Below, piece by piece: positions 7,868 to 14,683 of a stretch of 36,274 bases of DNA. Location: NCBI RefSeq assembly GCF_020216025.1, contig NZ_JAIWNC010000059.1:1-36274 (forward strand), read 5' to 3'. The number at the start of each line of letters is the position of its first letter. Positions within the stretch are counted from its first letter, which is position 1. The stretch is from Jidongwangia harbinensis (GTDB lineage: Bacteria > Actinomycetota > Actinomycetes > Mycobacteriales > Micromonosporaceae). Under the pieces are notes generated by a model that saw only the letters and a program-made list of their open reading frames with translations, made no database searches and was not told where the DNA came from. The position numbers and the translations under genes were made by a program.

Positions 7868-8526
7868 GCCGCATCGGCGTCCTGCTCGCCGACGACCAGC
7901 CGCTGCTCCGCCGCAGCCTCGCGATGATCATCGATCACGAGCCGGACCTGACGGTGGTGGGAGAGGCCGGCGACGGCGCCGAGGCCGTCGCCTCGGCGGC
8001 GGCCGGCCGGCCGGACGTGATCCTGATGGACGTCCGGATGCCACGCCTCGACGGCCTGGCCGCCACCCGGCGGATCTGCGCGGACCCGGCGCTCTCCGCC
8101 TGCCGCATCCTGGTGCTGAGCATGTTCGAGCTCGACGAGTACGTCTACGAGGCCCTGCACGCCGGCGCGTCCGGCTTCCTGCTCAAGGACGCCCGGCCGG
8201 AGGACCTGCTGGACGCGATCCGCCGCACCCACCGCGGCGAGTCGTTGTTCGCGCCGTCCATCCTCACCCGGCTCGTCGCGCACTACGTCGCCGCGCCGCG
8301 TCCGCACCGGGCGGCGGCACCGGTGCGTACCCTGACCGCCCGCGAGGTGGAGGTGCTGACGCTGATCGGCGGTGGCCTGTCCAACGACGAGATCGCGGCG
8401 GCGCTGGTCATCTCCGTCAAGACGGTGAAGTCGCACATCACCCACCTGTTGGCCAAGCTCCGGGCCCGGGACCGCGCGCAGCTGGTGATCGCCGCGTTCG
8501 ACGCCGGGCTGGTCCGCCCGCGCTAG
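7864..8526 (+). CDS. NarL/LuxR-family response regulator
   Basis: 220 residues. Receiver domain with acidic pair Asp10-Asp11, phospho-acceptor Asp56 in LMDVRMP, and Lys in FLLKDARPEDLL. A LuxR helix-turn-helix at about 155-212 has LTAREVEVLTLIGGGLSNDEIAAALVIS and the recognition helix VKTVKSHI. Partner of the kinase through the 4-nt GTGA overlap; the likely targets are the divergent ABC operon and its own promoter. The stop codon TAG is part of the CTAG at the left end of the 169-bp mobile element (8523-8691), so the insertion lies exactly on the stop but keeps it. Confidence 0.93.
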   Translation: MSRIGVLLADDQPLLRRSLAMIIDHEPDLTVVGEAGDGAEAVASAAAGRPDVILMDVRMPRLDGLAATRRICADPALSACRILVLSMFELDEYVYEALHAGASGFLLKDARPEDLLDAIRRTHRGESLFAPSILTRLVAHYVAAPRPHRAAAPVRTLTAREVEVLTLIGGGLSNDEIAAALVISVKTVKSHITHLLAKLRARDRAQLVIAAFDAGLVRPR

Positions 8527-8691
8527 GGCGTGTGTCGAAGTGGGAGACGGGGTGCGGCGTGGCCCAGCCGCCGCCTGGCCGCACGTCGCGAACAGCCGAA
8601 TACAACCCCGGTATTCGGGCGCCCGCGCCGCACACCCAGACGACACCTGGACCTCGCCTCGCACCGGCACCCACTTCGACACACGCCCTAG
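8523..8691. mobile_element. MITE-like element, 169 bp, perfect 22-bp terminal inverted repeats, CTAG ends
   Basis: The left end 8523-8544 (CTAGGGCGTGTGTCGAAG...) is the exact reverse complement of the right end 8670-8691. The outer four bases at both ends are CTAG, so they may also be a target duplication, with TA or CTAG duplicated; CTAG targets are known for IS630- and IS5-group elements. No ORF inside looks like protein. Just inside the ends the sequences are imperfectly complementary, and there is a central hairpin CCGAATAC/GTATTCGG around 8599-8620, so the whole element can fold on itself. It sits between two convergent genes and may serve as a bidirectional terminator. No transposase is in the window, so it must be mobilised from elsewhere or be inactive. 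Confidence 0.75.
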
Positions 8692-8694
8692 GCG

Positions 8695-9414
8695 TCAGAG
8701 CAGGTAGCCACCGGTGGCGCGGATGTTCTGCCCGGTGATCCACCCGGCGTCCGGCCCGGCCAGGAGCGCCACCACCGCCGCCACGTCGTCCGGACGGCCC
8801 AGGCGGCCCAGGGCGGTGTACGCGGCGGCCTGCGCCAGCGCCTCCGGCGGGTTGGTGGAGCGCAGCAGGCCGGTGTCGGTGGCGCCGGGGGAGACGGTGT
8901 TGACGGTGATGCCGCGGCCGCCGAACTCGCGCGCCGCGACCATGGTGAACTGCTCCAGCGCGGCCTTGCTCGCCGCGTACAGGGCGCCGCCGGGGGCGGG
9001 CAGCGCCGTGTTGAGCGAGGAGACGTTGATGATGCGCCCGTGGTCGCGCAGCAGATCCGCGGCGCGGGCCATGGCCAGCAGCGGGAACTTCGCGTTCACC
9101 GTCATCACCGTGTCGAAGTCGGCCGCGGTGAGGTCGGCGATCGCGGCGCGCGGGTTGACCGCGGCGTTGTTGACCAGGATGTCGAGGCCGTCGCGGACCG
9201 GTGCCAGCATGGTTTCGACGCCGGCCACGTCGGCCTGGTCGACGGGTACGGCGACCGCGTCGCCCAGTTCGGCGGCGAGGCGCTCGGCGGCGGCCCGGCT
9301 CTGCCGGTAGGTGAAGACCACCCGGGCCCCCTCGGCGGCGAGCCGCCGGACGATCGCCGCGCCGATGCCCCTGCTGCCCCCGGTGACCAGGGCGGTGCGT
9401 CCGGTCAGTGTCAT
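8695..9414 (-). CDS. Short-chain dehydrogenase/reductase (SDR)
   Basis: 239 residues from ATG at 9414. Classical SDR: cofactor motif TGGSRGIG (TGxxxGxG) at about 12-19, NNAA motif in LDILVNNAAV, catalytic Ser in IINVSS, and YAASK (YxxxK) of the active site; the C-terminal ITGQNIRATGGYLL matches the usual ITGQ...DGG ending. FabG-like NAD(P)H-dependent keto/alcohol reduction is expected, substrate not predictable. An Arg early in the cofactor fold suggests NADPH. Its ATG overlaps the AraC stop (ATGA), so it is co-transcribed after the regulator and may be its target. Its stop lies 4 nt outside the MITE. Confidence 0.92.
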   Translation of the reverse strand: MTLTGRTALVTGGSRGIGAAIVRRLAAEGARVVFTYRQSRAAAERLAAELGDAVAVPVDQADVAGVETMLAPVRDGLDILVNNAAVNPRAAIADLTAADFDTVMTVNAKFPLLAMARAADLLRDHGRIINVSSLNTALPAPGGALYAASKAALEQFTMVAAREFGGRGITVNTVSPGATDTGLLRSTNPPEALAQAAAYTALGRLGRPDDVAAVVALLAGPDAGWITGQNIRATGGYLL

Positions 9415-10226
9415 GTCCGGGACGCTAGGGCACCGGTGGCCGGCGGGTCTTGAAGCAATGCGCACAGTGTCGCCGGGGTGAGCCCGGCCATCCGGCGCAC
9501 GTCCCGGTGCAGGTGCGGCTGGTCGGCGTACCCGCACTCGGCGGCCGTGCGCGCCGGCCCGGCACCGCGGCCGAGCAGGGCGACGGCGCGCTGGAACCGC
9601 GCGATCCGGCCGACCGCGCCGGGCGGCAGGCCGATCTGCCGGCGGAAGCCGAGTTCCAGGTAGCGGCGGCTGACCCCGAGCCGGTCCGCCAGGGCGCCGA
9701 CCCGCAGCCGGCCGGCGGACCGGTGCAGCATCGCCCAGGCGACTCCGACGACCGGGTCGGCGGGCCGGGCCGGCACCGGCCGCGGGGTCAGCATCTCGTC
9801 GAGCACCGCGAAGCGTGCCGCCGGGTCCGGCGCCGCGTGCAGCCGCTCGGCGATCTCCCGGTCCCGGCCGCCGAGCACGTCGGCGAGCGGCACGGTGGCA
9901 CCGGCCAGCTCGGCCATCGGGACGCCGAGCAACGCGGACGCCCCGGCCGGGGTGAGCCCGACGGTGACGCCGGTGGCCCAGGCGGTCCGGGTGTGCACGG
10001 CGGGCGTGTCGCGGGGACCGGTCACGATCCGCGCCCGGCCGCCGACGTCGATGACCAGAGTGGTCAGCGCGAACGGCAGTACCCGGTGACGGACCGCGGC
10101 GCCGTCGCCCGAGGCGAAACCCGCGTAGCCCACGACGTACCGGCGCAGGCGGGGATGCGGCAGCGCCGGCACCGACGCGCACCGCACCGGCCGCGGCTCG
10201 GCCGGAACCGAATGCAGCAGACTCAC
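9411..10226 (-). CDS. AraC-family transcriptional regulator
   Basis: 271 residues from GTG at 10226, chosen because GAGGGG lies 7 nt upstream. An in-frame ATG at 10253 would give 280 residues but would overlap the divergent cupin start, and it lacks a ribosome site. The C-terminal about 90 residues hold two helix-turn-helix motifs: LRVGALADRLGVSRRYLELGFRRQIG and ARTAAECGYADQPHLHRDVRRMAGLTP, the standard AraC signature. The N-terminal 150 residues (HPRLRRYVVGYAGF...HRVLPFALTTLVIDVGG) resemble the ligand-sensing part of AraC proteins with a DUF6597-like domain. First gene of an operon with the SDR; divergent from the cupin gene, so both may be controlled from the shared, very short promoter region. 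Confidence 0.88.
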   Translation of the reverse strand: MSLLHSVPAEPRPVRCASVPALPHPRLRRYVVGYAGFASGDGAAVRHRVLPFALTTLVIDVGGRARIVTGPRDTPAVHTRTAWATGVTVGLTPAGASALLGVPMAELAGATVPLADVLGGRDREIAERLHAAPDPAARFAVLDEMLTPRPVPARPADPVVGVAWAMLHRSAGRLRVGALADRLGVSRRYLELGFRRQIGLPPGAVGRIARFQRAVALLGRGAGPARTAAECGYADQPHLHRDVRRMAGLTPATLCALLQDPPATGALASRT

Positions 10227-10251
10227 GATCACACCCCTCATCATGGAAGCC

Positions 10252-10731
10252 ATGACATACCCACCACCGCTGTACCACGGTTCCGGCGGCGAGGTCAGCG
10301 CCGTGTACCGGCCGGACGACTCGGCGCCGGAGCTGGTCTACCCGAACGGGACCCGGGTGCACTACCTGTCCTCGGGCGCCTCGACCGGCGGGCTGTTCGG
10401 CCTGTACCGCTGGGAGTGCGGACCGGACGTGACCGGTCCGGCGCCGCACTTCCACCGGACCCTCACGGAGTCGTTCTACATCCTCTCCGGCACCATGCGG
10501 ATCTTCAACGGGGAACGCTGGATCGACACCGAGCCCGGCGACTACGTGCACGTCCCGGCCGGCGGCATCCACGGGTTCCGCAACGAGTCCGGCCGGCCGG
10601 CGTCGATGCTGCTGCACTTCTCGCCGGGCGCGCCCCGGGAGGGGTACTTCGAGGGGCTGGTGGGGCTGGCCGGAATGAGCGAGGAGGAACGCGCCGAGTT
10701 CTACGCCGAGCACGACAACTTCTGGCTCTGA
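10252..10731 (+). CDS. Cupin domain protein
   Basis: 159 residues from ATG 10252, preceded closely by GGAAG; ATG 10243 in frame would add three residues. A single cupin_2 barrel: motif 1 is PHFHRTLTESFYILSGTMRIF (His, His, Glu metal ligands) and motif 2 is PGDYVHVPAGGIHGF (third His). About 160 residues suits small cupins acting as dioxygenases, isomerases or ligand binders. No signal peptide. The start lies about 17 nt from the proposed divergent AraC start, suggesting common control. The stop is 9 nt from the convergent DinB-like gene. The specific reaction is not predictable. Confidence 0.88.
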   Translation: MTYPPPLYHGSGGEVSAVYRPDDSAPELVYPNGTRVHYLSSGASTGGLFGLYRWECGPDVTGPAPHFHRTLTESFYILSGTMRIFNGERWIDTEPGDYVHVPAGGIHGFRNESGRPASMLLHFSPGAPREGYFEGLVGLAGMSEEERAEFYAEHDNFWL

Positions 10732-10740
10732 CCGGCCCGT

Positions 10741-11505
10741 TCACTGGGTCGCGGTGACGATGCAGCGTCGCAGTTCGGCGATCGCTTCCGGGTCGCCCTC
10801 GACGGTCACGCCGGACGGCTCGCCGGCCGCCTGCCGGTTCCACATCCAGCGCAGGACGGCGGCCGGTGGGCCGCTCACCGTGACGTCGGCCGGGTCGTCG
10901 CCGGCCCCGTCCGCGACCGCGAACACCCCCGGGCCGGTCCGGATGCGCCACCCGGCGCCGTCGGTGCGCACCGCGTACGCCCGTCCGGGCGAGCCGGCCA
11001 GGATCTCGGTGAAGTAGTCGCCCCATTCCGCGACGCCGAACGCCACGAAGACCTTGAGCAGTTCGTCGATCCCGTCCACCGCGAGGTCGTCCGGGACCGT
11101 GGCGACCGGCCGGCCGGTGCCCAGCTCGGCGTCGATGCGGTGGATGACGGTCTCCTGGGCCATCCGGCGGATCCAGAAGCCGACCGTGGGGTCCGGGGTG
11201 TACCAGGAGCCGGCCGGGTCCTCCGGGCGGTGCGCGGCGAACTCGGCGAGCAGGCCGGCGTACCCCCGGTCGAGCAGGGCGAGTGGCTCGGCGTCCGCCA
11301 GCTCGGCCGGCGGCCACGGGTCCGGCTCGGCGCCCTCCCGGATGGCCAGTGTCTTGTGCAGGTAGACGTCGCCGACGTGGCGGGTCAGGTCGGCGACCGT
11401 CCAGCCGGGGCAGGTCGGCACCGGCGCGGCCAGGCCGGCCGGCGCCACCTCCCGCAGCCGGGCGTGGTCGGCGGCGAGGCAGTCGAGCAACCGGGCGAAG
11501 TTCAT
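10741..11505 (-). CDS. Maleylpyruvate isomerase/mycothiol-dependent DinB-like protein
   Basis: 254 residues from ATG 11505. The N-terminal half fits the TIGR03083 family: PVPTCPGWTVADLTRHVGDVYLHK with a metal His at 43, and a second site MAQETVIHRIDAELG around residues 117-130 with Glu and His. The C-terminal part (about 170-250) is the usual MDMPI_C domain with VTVSGPPAAVLRWMWNR. Members bind a divalent metal and some use mycothiol, the actinobacterial thiol, in isomerisation or detoxification; most have unknown substrates. Soluble. Follows the CBM2 gene on the same strand beyond a strong terminator, so probably transcribed alone. Confidence 0.85.
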   Translation of the reverse strand: MNFARLLDCLAADHARLREVAPAGLAAPVPTCPGWTVADLTRHVGDVYLHKTLAIREGAEPDPWPPAELADAEPLALLDRGYAGLLAEFAAHRPEDPAGSWYTPDPTVGFWIRRMAQETVIHRIDAELGTGRPVATVPDDLAVDGIDELLKVFVAFGVAEWGDYFTEILAGSPGRAYAVRTDGAGWRIRTGPGVFAVADGAGDDPADVTVSGPPAAVLRWMWNRQAAGEPSGVTVEGDPEAIAELRRCIVTATQ

Positions 11506-11539
11506 GCCGGACAGTGCAGCACACGACCGCGCCACGGGT

Positions 11540-11571
11540 GGGCCCGCGACGGAACATTCCGCCGCGGGCCC
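11540..11571 (-). terminator. Strong hairpin terminator after the CBM2 gene
   Basis: Outer arms GGGCCCGCG (11540-11548) and CGCGGGCCC (11563-11571) plus inner arms CGGAA/TTCCG (11550-11561) form a long stem with one mismatch and a 2-nt centre, starting 10 nt after the CBM2 stop on the minus strand. It separates that gene from the DinB-like gene. Confidence 0.7.
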
Positions 11572-11581
11572 GGTAGGTGCG

Positions 11582-13333
11582 TCAGTTCGGGGCGTGCACC
11601 CCGGTGGCGGCCCAGTCCCGGGTGGCGCCGCGGACGTACCACGGGCTGGACGACGACTGGTTGCCGGAGAAGTACTGCTGGATGGATCCGGGGAACGGCG
11701 TGCTGGCGGCGTTGCGGCCGTACACGTCGGTGTAGACCGTGGTGGCGCCGGAGTTCTGCACCGAGAAGGTGCCCGGCCGGAACTCCCGCAGGGTGCCCTT
11801 GAACGGCGAGCGCGGGTCGTCCCAGGGGATGTTCTGGCCGGCCCGGCGGGCCTGGTCGCAGTAGTCACCGCCGCGCAGGTCGGTGTAGCACAGGTCGATG
11901 ATCCGGCCCAGGTTGTTCGGCTTGGTCGGGTCGTAGTAGCGGGACGGGTTGACCACGTAGAACAGCGGAGCCAGGCGGAAGTTGAGCCCGGATCCGGTCA
12001 CCGTGAAGTCGGAGAACCAGAAGTCGTCCATGTCGGAGACGGTGAACGGCACCGGGTTCGGGTAGAGCGGATCCTGGTGCGTACGGCCCTCCCGGATCGC
12101 CTGCACGCAACCCGGCTCGGTGATCAGCCGGCCCAGCGACCGGGTGTCCGACGGCGAGTCGGCGGGCACCGGCGGTGCCACGTTGATGAACCGGCCGCCG
12201 AAGCCGGGGCATTCGCTGGGGCTGAATCCGCCGGCCCGCCCGAGCGGGATCAGTCCGCTGTACCGGGCCTCGACGACCTGCCCGTTGCTCTGCGAGCAGC
12301 GCTGGTTGAACAGCAGTTCGTGGATGTTGTTGGAGAAGGCGTCCGGCGAGTGGGTGCCCTGGTGGAACTTGAGCAGCACGTCGCAGGTCGCGATCGTGGT
12401 GCCCTGCGGCGGGAAGAAGCTGGTGCCGTTGTCGCCCTGGATCACGTTGGTGTTGTTGACCGAGAGCACCTTGTGCCCGACGTGGTCCTCGTGCCGGTGG
12501 CTGTGCTCGGCCATGTTCTCCATCATGACCTCGTTGGTGTACCCGAAGGGGGCCCACCGGACGGTGCTGAACAGGTCCGAGTTGCGCGGGTCGTCACCGT
12601 GCTCGTGGCCGAAGTTGCAGCCGCTGGCGTCCCGGGTCGGGTGCCAGGTGGGGTAGACCTTGCCGTCCGGGCCGTACGCCCAGTAGCGGGCGTGGATCTC
12701 CACCGAGCACTCCCCGGACCGCGGCAGGTAGCCCTTCTCGTTGGCGGTCTCGATCAGCGTGTACGCCCGGCTCTTCGGCGCCCCCGCGGGCGGCAGCGCC
12801 TGTCCCCACTGCGGGCTGCTGCCCGGTGGGTTCGACGGTGGATTGGACGGCGGGTTGGACGGCGGGTTCGACGGGCCGCCGGGCGGCGGCGTGCTGGGCG
12901 CCGGGTCCACCGGCGCGCCGGTGCAGGTCGTCCCGTTGAGCGCGAAGCCGGTCGGCGCCGGGTTGCTGCCGGTCCACGAGCCGTTGAAGCCGAACGACGC
13001 GGAGGCGCCGCTGGCGATGCTGCTGTTGTGGCCGGCGCCGCGGGCGGAGACCTCGGCGCCGCTCTGCGACACCGTGGCGTTCCACGCCTGGGTGACCCGT
13101 TGCCCGGCCGCGTACGTCCAGGTCAACGTCCAGGAGCTGACCGGGTCGCCGAGGTTGGTGACGGACAGGTTGGCGGTGAAGCCGCCCTGCCACTGGGTGG
13201 CGATCGAATACGTGACGCCGCAGCCGGCCGCGGCGGCCTGGGCGCCGATGGCGGTGACGACTCCGCCCCCGGTGGCCACGAGGGCGACGGCCGCCGCCGA
13301 CCACCACCGGGAACGGTATCGAGGAACGTGCAT
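11582..13333 (-). CDS. Secreted CBM2 protein with a large unassigned His/Cys-rich domain
   Basis: 583 residues. The ATG at 13333 is chosen because GGAGGA lies 7 nt upstream and a signal peptide follows (basic MHVPRYRSRWW, hydrophobic core, AQAAAA cleavage near 35). Residues 36-137 are a CBM2 cellulose/xylan-binding domain with Cys38/Cys137, TQAWNATVSQSG and SASFGFNGSWTGSNPAPT. An SNPP-repeat linker spans 138-175. Residues 180-583 are not assigned to any family I recognise. The domain has eight Cys (209, 239, 317, 346, 375, 409, 482, 492), presumably disulfides, and a striking His set: His214, His231, GHEHGDD (242-248), EHSHRHEDHVGH (276-287), KFHQGTH (322-328) and His338, which looks like a metal or active site. 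CBM2 fusion argues for action on plant or fungal cell walls; enzyme versus binding role is open. Its own promoter is at 13409-13437. Confidence 0.85.
   Translation of the reverse strand: MHVPRYRSRWWSAAAVALVATGGGVVTAIGAQAAAAGCGVTYSIATQWQGGFTANLSVTNLGDPVSSWTLTWTYAAGQRVTQAWNATVSQSGAEVSARGAGHNSSIASGASASFGFNGSWTGSNPAPTGFALNGTTCTGAPVDPAPSTPPPGGPSNPPSNPPSNPPSNPPGSSPQWGQALPPAGAPKSRAYTLIETANEKGYLPRSGECSVEIHARYWAYGPDGKVYPTWHPTRDASGCNFGHEHGDDPRNSDLFSTVRWAPFGYTNEVMMENMAEHSHRHEDHVGHKVLSVNNTNVIQGDNGTSFFPPQGTTIATCDVLLKFHQGTHSPDAFSNNIHELLFNQRCSQSNGQVVEARYSGLIPLGRAGGFSPSECPGFGGRFINVAPPVPADSPSDTRSLGRLITEPGCVQAIREGRTHQDPLYPNPVPFTVSDMDDFWFSDFTVTGSGLNFRLAPLFYVVNPSRYYDPTKPNNLGRIIDLCYTDLRGGDYCDQARRAGQNIPWDDPRSPFKGTLREFRPGTFSVQNSGATTVYTDVYGRNAASTPFPGSIQQYFSGNQSSSSPWYVRGATRDWAATGVHAPN
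12821..12871 (-). repeat. SNPP linker repeat in the CBM2 gene
   Basis: Four 12-bp units encode SNPP in tandem (residues about 155-170), differing mainly at synonymous sites. Flexible linker between CBM2 and the unassigned domain. Confidence 0.8.
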
Positions 13334-13408
13334 GGCTGTCCTCCGATTGGGACGAGAACCCCAGTGGTGCCGCCACACCCCGAGCGGGTTCGGATGGGGA
13401 TGGGGCCG

Positions 13409-13437
13409 AGGTTACGGAAAAGTTTCGGAACATTCAA
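13409..13437 (-). promoter_or_regulatory. Promoter of the CBM2 gene (TTGAAT, 17 bp, TAACCT) with an operator-like spacer
   Basis: On the minus strand TTGAAT (13432-13437) and TAACCT (13409-13414) are separated by exactly 17 bp, about 75 nt before the ATG. The spacer reads GTTCCGAAACTTTTCCG; its CCGAAAC core resembles the CGAAA-N-TTTCG palindromes seen before xylanase and cellulase genes of actinomycetes, so a repressor could sit inside the promoter. The promoter geometry is clear; the operator is inference. Confidence 0.55.
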
Positions 13438-13562
13438 GACGGTAAATACCTGCACTTCAAGTGGCATATCTTGGGAGTGGTTGAAAAAGTGGAAAGGATT
13501 GCATCGGCGGTCGTCGTGGGCCGGGTACCGGAAGTTTCGAAGCCGGCCGGCGGCCGGGCCCG

Positions 13563-13591
13563 TTGCCGCCCGTGCGCGGCCCGGGTAGCGT
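13563..13591 (+). promoter_or_regulatory. Promoter of the leader/GNAT unit (TTGCCG, 17 bp, TAGCGT)
   Basis: TTGCCG at 13563-13568 and TAGCGT at 13586-13591 have optimal 17-bp spacing. The start point would be near 13598, giving a 5' leader of about 110 nt before the GNAT gene that contains the short ORF at 13628. Confidence 0.5.
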
Positions 13592-13627
13592 GCCGGTACG
13601 CCGTCGAGCCGGGAGGAGGTCAGAACA

Positions 13628-13678
13628 ATGTCCGATGTTCTGCGCCCCCTCCGCGCTCCGGCGTCCGCGCGGATCTGA
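13628..13678 (+). CDS. Possible 16-residue leader peptide upstream of the GNAT gene
   Basis: ATG 13628 follows a near-perfect ribosome site (GGAGGAGGT, 7-nt spacing), better than those of most genes here, and reads MSDVLRPLRAPASARI before TGA. It lies wholly inside the predicted 5' leader of the GNAT gene, in another frame, ending 31 nt before that start. Arg and Pro make up 6 of 16 residues. A ribosome-stalling or attenuation role is inference; it could also be a chance ORF, but the strong ribosome site argues against that. Confidence 0.4.
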   Translation: MSDVLRPLRAPASARI

Positions 13679-13709
13679 CCCGGGGCGTTCGCCTTCCGGA
13701 GGACCACGC

Positions 13710-14594
13710 ATGACTGATCCGGTCATCCGCCCGCTCGTCGCGGGCGAGGAGAAACTGTTCGACTCGATGCCCGATCCGCTGCCCCAGCTACGCCAGGTCG
13801 GTTACGCCGACGGGCTCGCCGGCGGCGGCTACCGCCCGGAGCACACCTGGGTCGCGCTGTGCGCCGGCCGGGTGGTCGCCCGCGCCGCCTGGTGCCTGCC
13901 GCCGGGCGCGGTCGGCGATCCCTGGCTGGAGCGGTTCGACCTGGACGCCGAACCGGAGGTCGGCGCCGCGCTGCTGCGCGCCGCGCACCGGGCCCTCGGC
14001 GGCCCGCGGACCTACTACGCCTCCGCCCCGCCGTACTGGCGACGGCGACCCGAGGTGCTCGCCGTGGTGCGGGCGCCGATGGCGGCGGCCCGGCTGGCCG
14101 GACTGGCGGAGCGCACCGAGCGGCTGCGGTTCACCTGGACCGGCACGCCGTTGCCGGCGTCCCCGGGGCGCTACACCTTCCGCCCGGCCCGGGACCCGGC
14201 GGAGATCAACGCCATGGTCGCCCGGATCGCCGAACCCGACGTGCTGACCGGCCGGGAGACCGCGCTGGCGGTCGCCGGTGTGGACCTGGCCACCGACCCG
14301 CTGGCCTGGCTGGGCGGCCCGGCCGGCGCCTGGCGGATCGCGCTGCACGCCGGCGAACCGGCCGGCATCGTGGGCACCGCCGGGGACGCGTGCTACCCGC
14401 TGCTGGCGTACCTCGGCCTGCTCGACGACGGCGCCCGCGGCGAGCTGCTGGCCGAGGCGGTCGCGGTGCTGGCCGCGGGCGGCGCGCGGGAGGTGGTGGC
14501 GGACGCCGACGCGCACCGGGTGGCCACCGTGGCGGAGCTGGAACGGACCGGCTTCCGGCAGGTGCGCGCCCGGGTGGTCTTCGCGCCCGCCTAG
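13710..14594 (+). CDS. GNAT family N-acetyltransferase
   Basis: 294 residues from ATG 13710, which has GGAGGA 6 nt upstream; the frame is open further up but that part is not protein-like. N-terminal half: RPLVAGEEKLFDSMPDP, then WVALCAGRVVARAAWCLPPG, a GNAT beta strand pair. C-terminal half: WRIALHAGEPAGIVG, a YLGLLDDGARGELLAEAVAVLAAGGAREVVADAD segment and ELERTGFRQVRARVVF, the typical GNAT end (neighbour, Gly-Phe). Two weak GNAT-like halves suggest a tandem arrangement. The acceptor (antibiotic, amino acid, protein) is not predictable. Convergent with the GH3 gene and separated by a strong terminator. Confidence 0.78.
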   Translation: MTDPVIRPLVAGEEKLFDSMPDPLPQLRQVGYADGLAGGGYRPEHTWVALCAGRVVARAAWCLPPGAVGDPWLERFDLDAEPEVGAALLRAAHRALGGPRTYYASAPPYWRRRPEVLAVVRAPMAAARLAGLAERTERLRFTWTGTPLPASPGRYTFRPARDPAEINAMVARIAEPDVLTGRETALAVAGVDLATDPLAWLGGPAGAWRIALHAGEPAGIVGTAGDACYPLLAYLGLLDDGARGELLAEAVAVLAAGGAREVVADADAHRVATVAELERTGFRQVRARVVFAPA

Positions 14595-14605
14595 GACCGA
14601 GACCA

Positions 14606-14637
14606 CGGCCGCCACCCGTCGACGCGGGTGGCGGCCG
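14606..14637. terminator. Bidirectional hairpin terminator between GNAT and GH3 genes
   Basis: Perfect 13-bp arms CGGCCGCCACCCG (14606-14618) and its complement (14625-14637) surround a 6-nt loop, midway between the convergent stops at 14594 and 14684. Confidence 0.78.
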
Positions 14638-14683
14638 GGTGGACCGTCAGGTGACGGGGCCGACGGATCGGCGCCCCTTGTGG

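Larger units (their letters stand above)
13334..13627. other. AT-richer divergent regulatory region between CBM2 and GNAT genes
   Basis: No protein-coding frame. The stretch 13405-13500 is clearly less GC-rich than the rest of the window and holds several short dyads: GGTA-AA-TACC (13441-13450) and CACTT-C-AAGTG (13453-13463), besides the CBM2 promoter. The part from 13563 on carries the promoter of the leader/GNAT unit. Confidence 0.6.

Noticed and set aside
8438..8743. Small open frames across the 169-bp element on both strands
   Set aside because: They cross the terminal repeats and the ends of two solid genes, and no ribosome site or known domain is present.
9450..10757. Large plus-strand frame opposite the AraC gene and across the cupin gene
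   Set aside because: Composition is an artefact of GC-rich antisense; the AraC helix-turn-helix on the other strand is unambiguous.
11504..13588. 694-codon plus-strand frame opposite the CBM2 gene
   Set aside because: Repetitive Val/Arg/Gly/Ala sequence without motifs; the minus-strand gene has signal peptide, CBM2, linker and ribosome site.
13563..13709. N-terminal extension of the GNAT protein to 343 residues
   Set aside because: Arg/Pro/Ser-rich, not GNAT-like; the inner ATG 13710 has a strong ribosome site and the promoter lies inside the extension.
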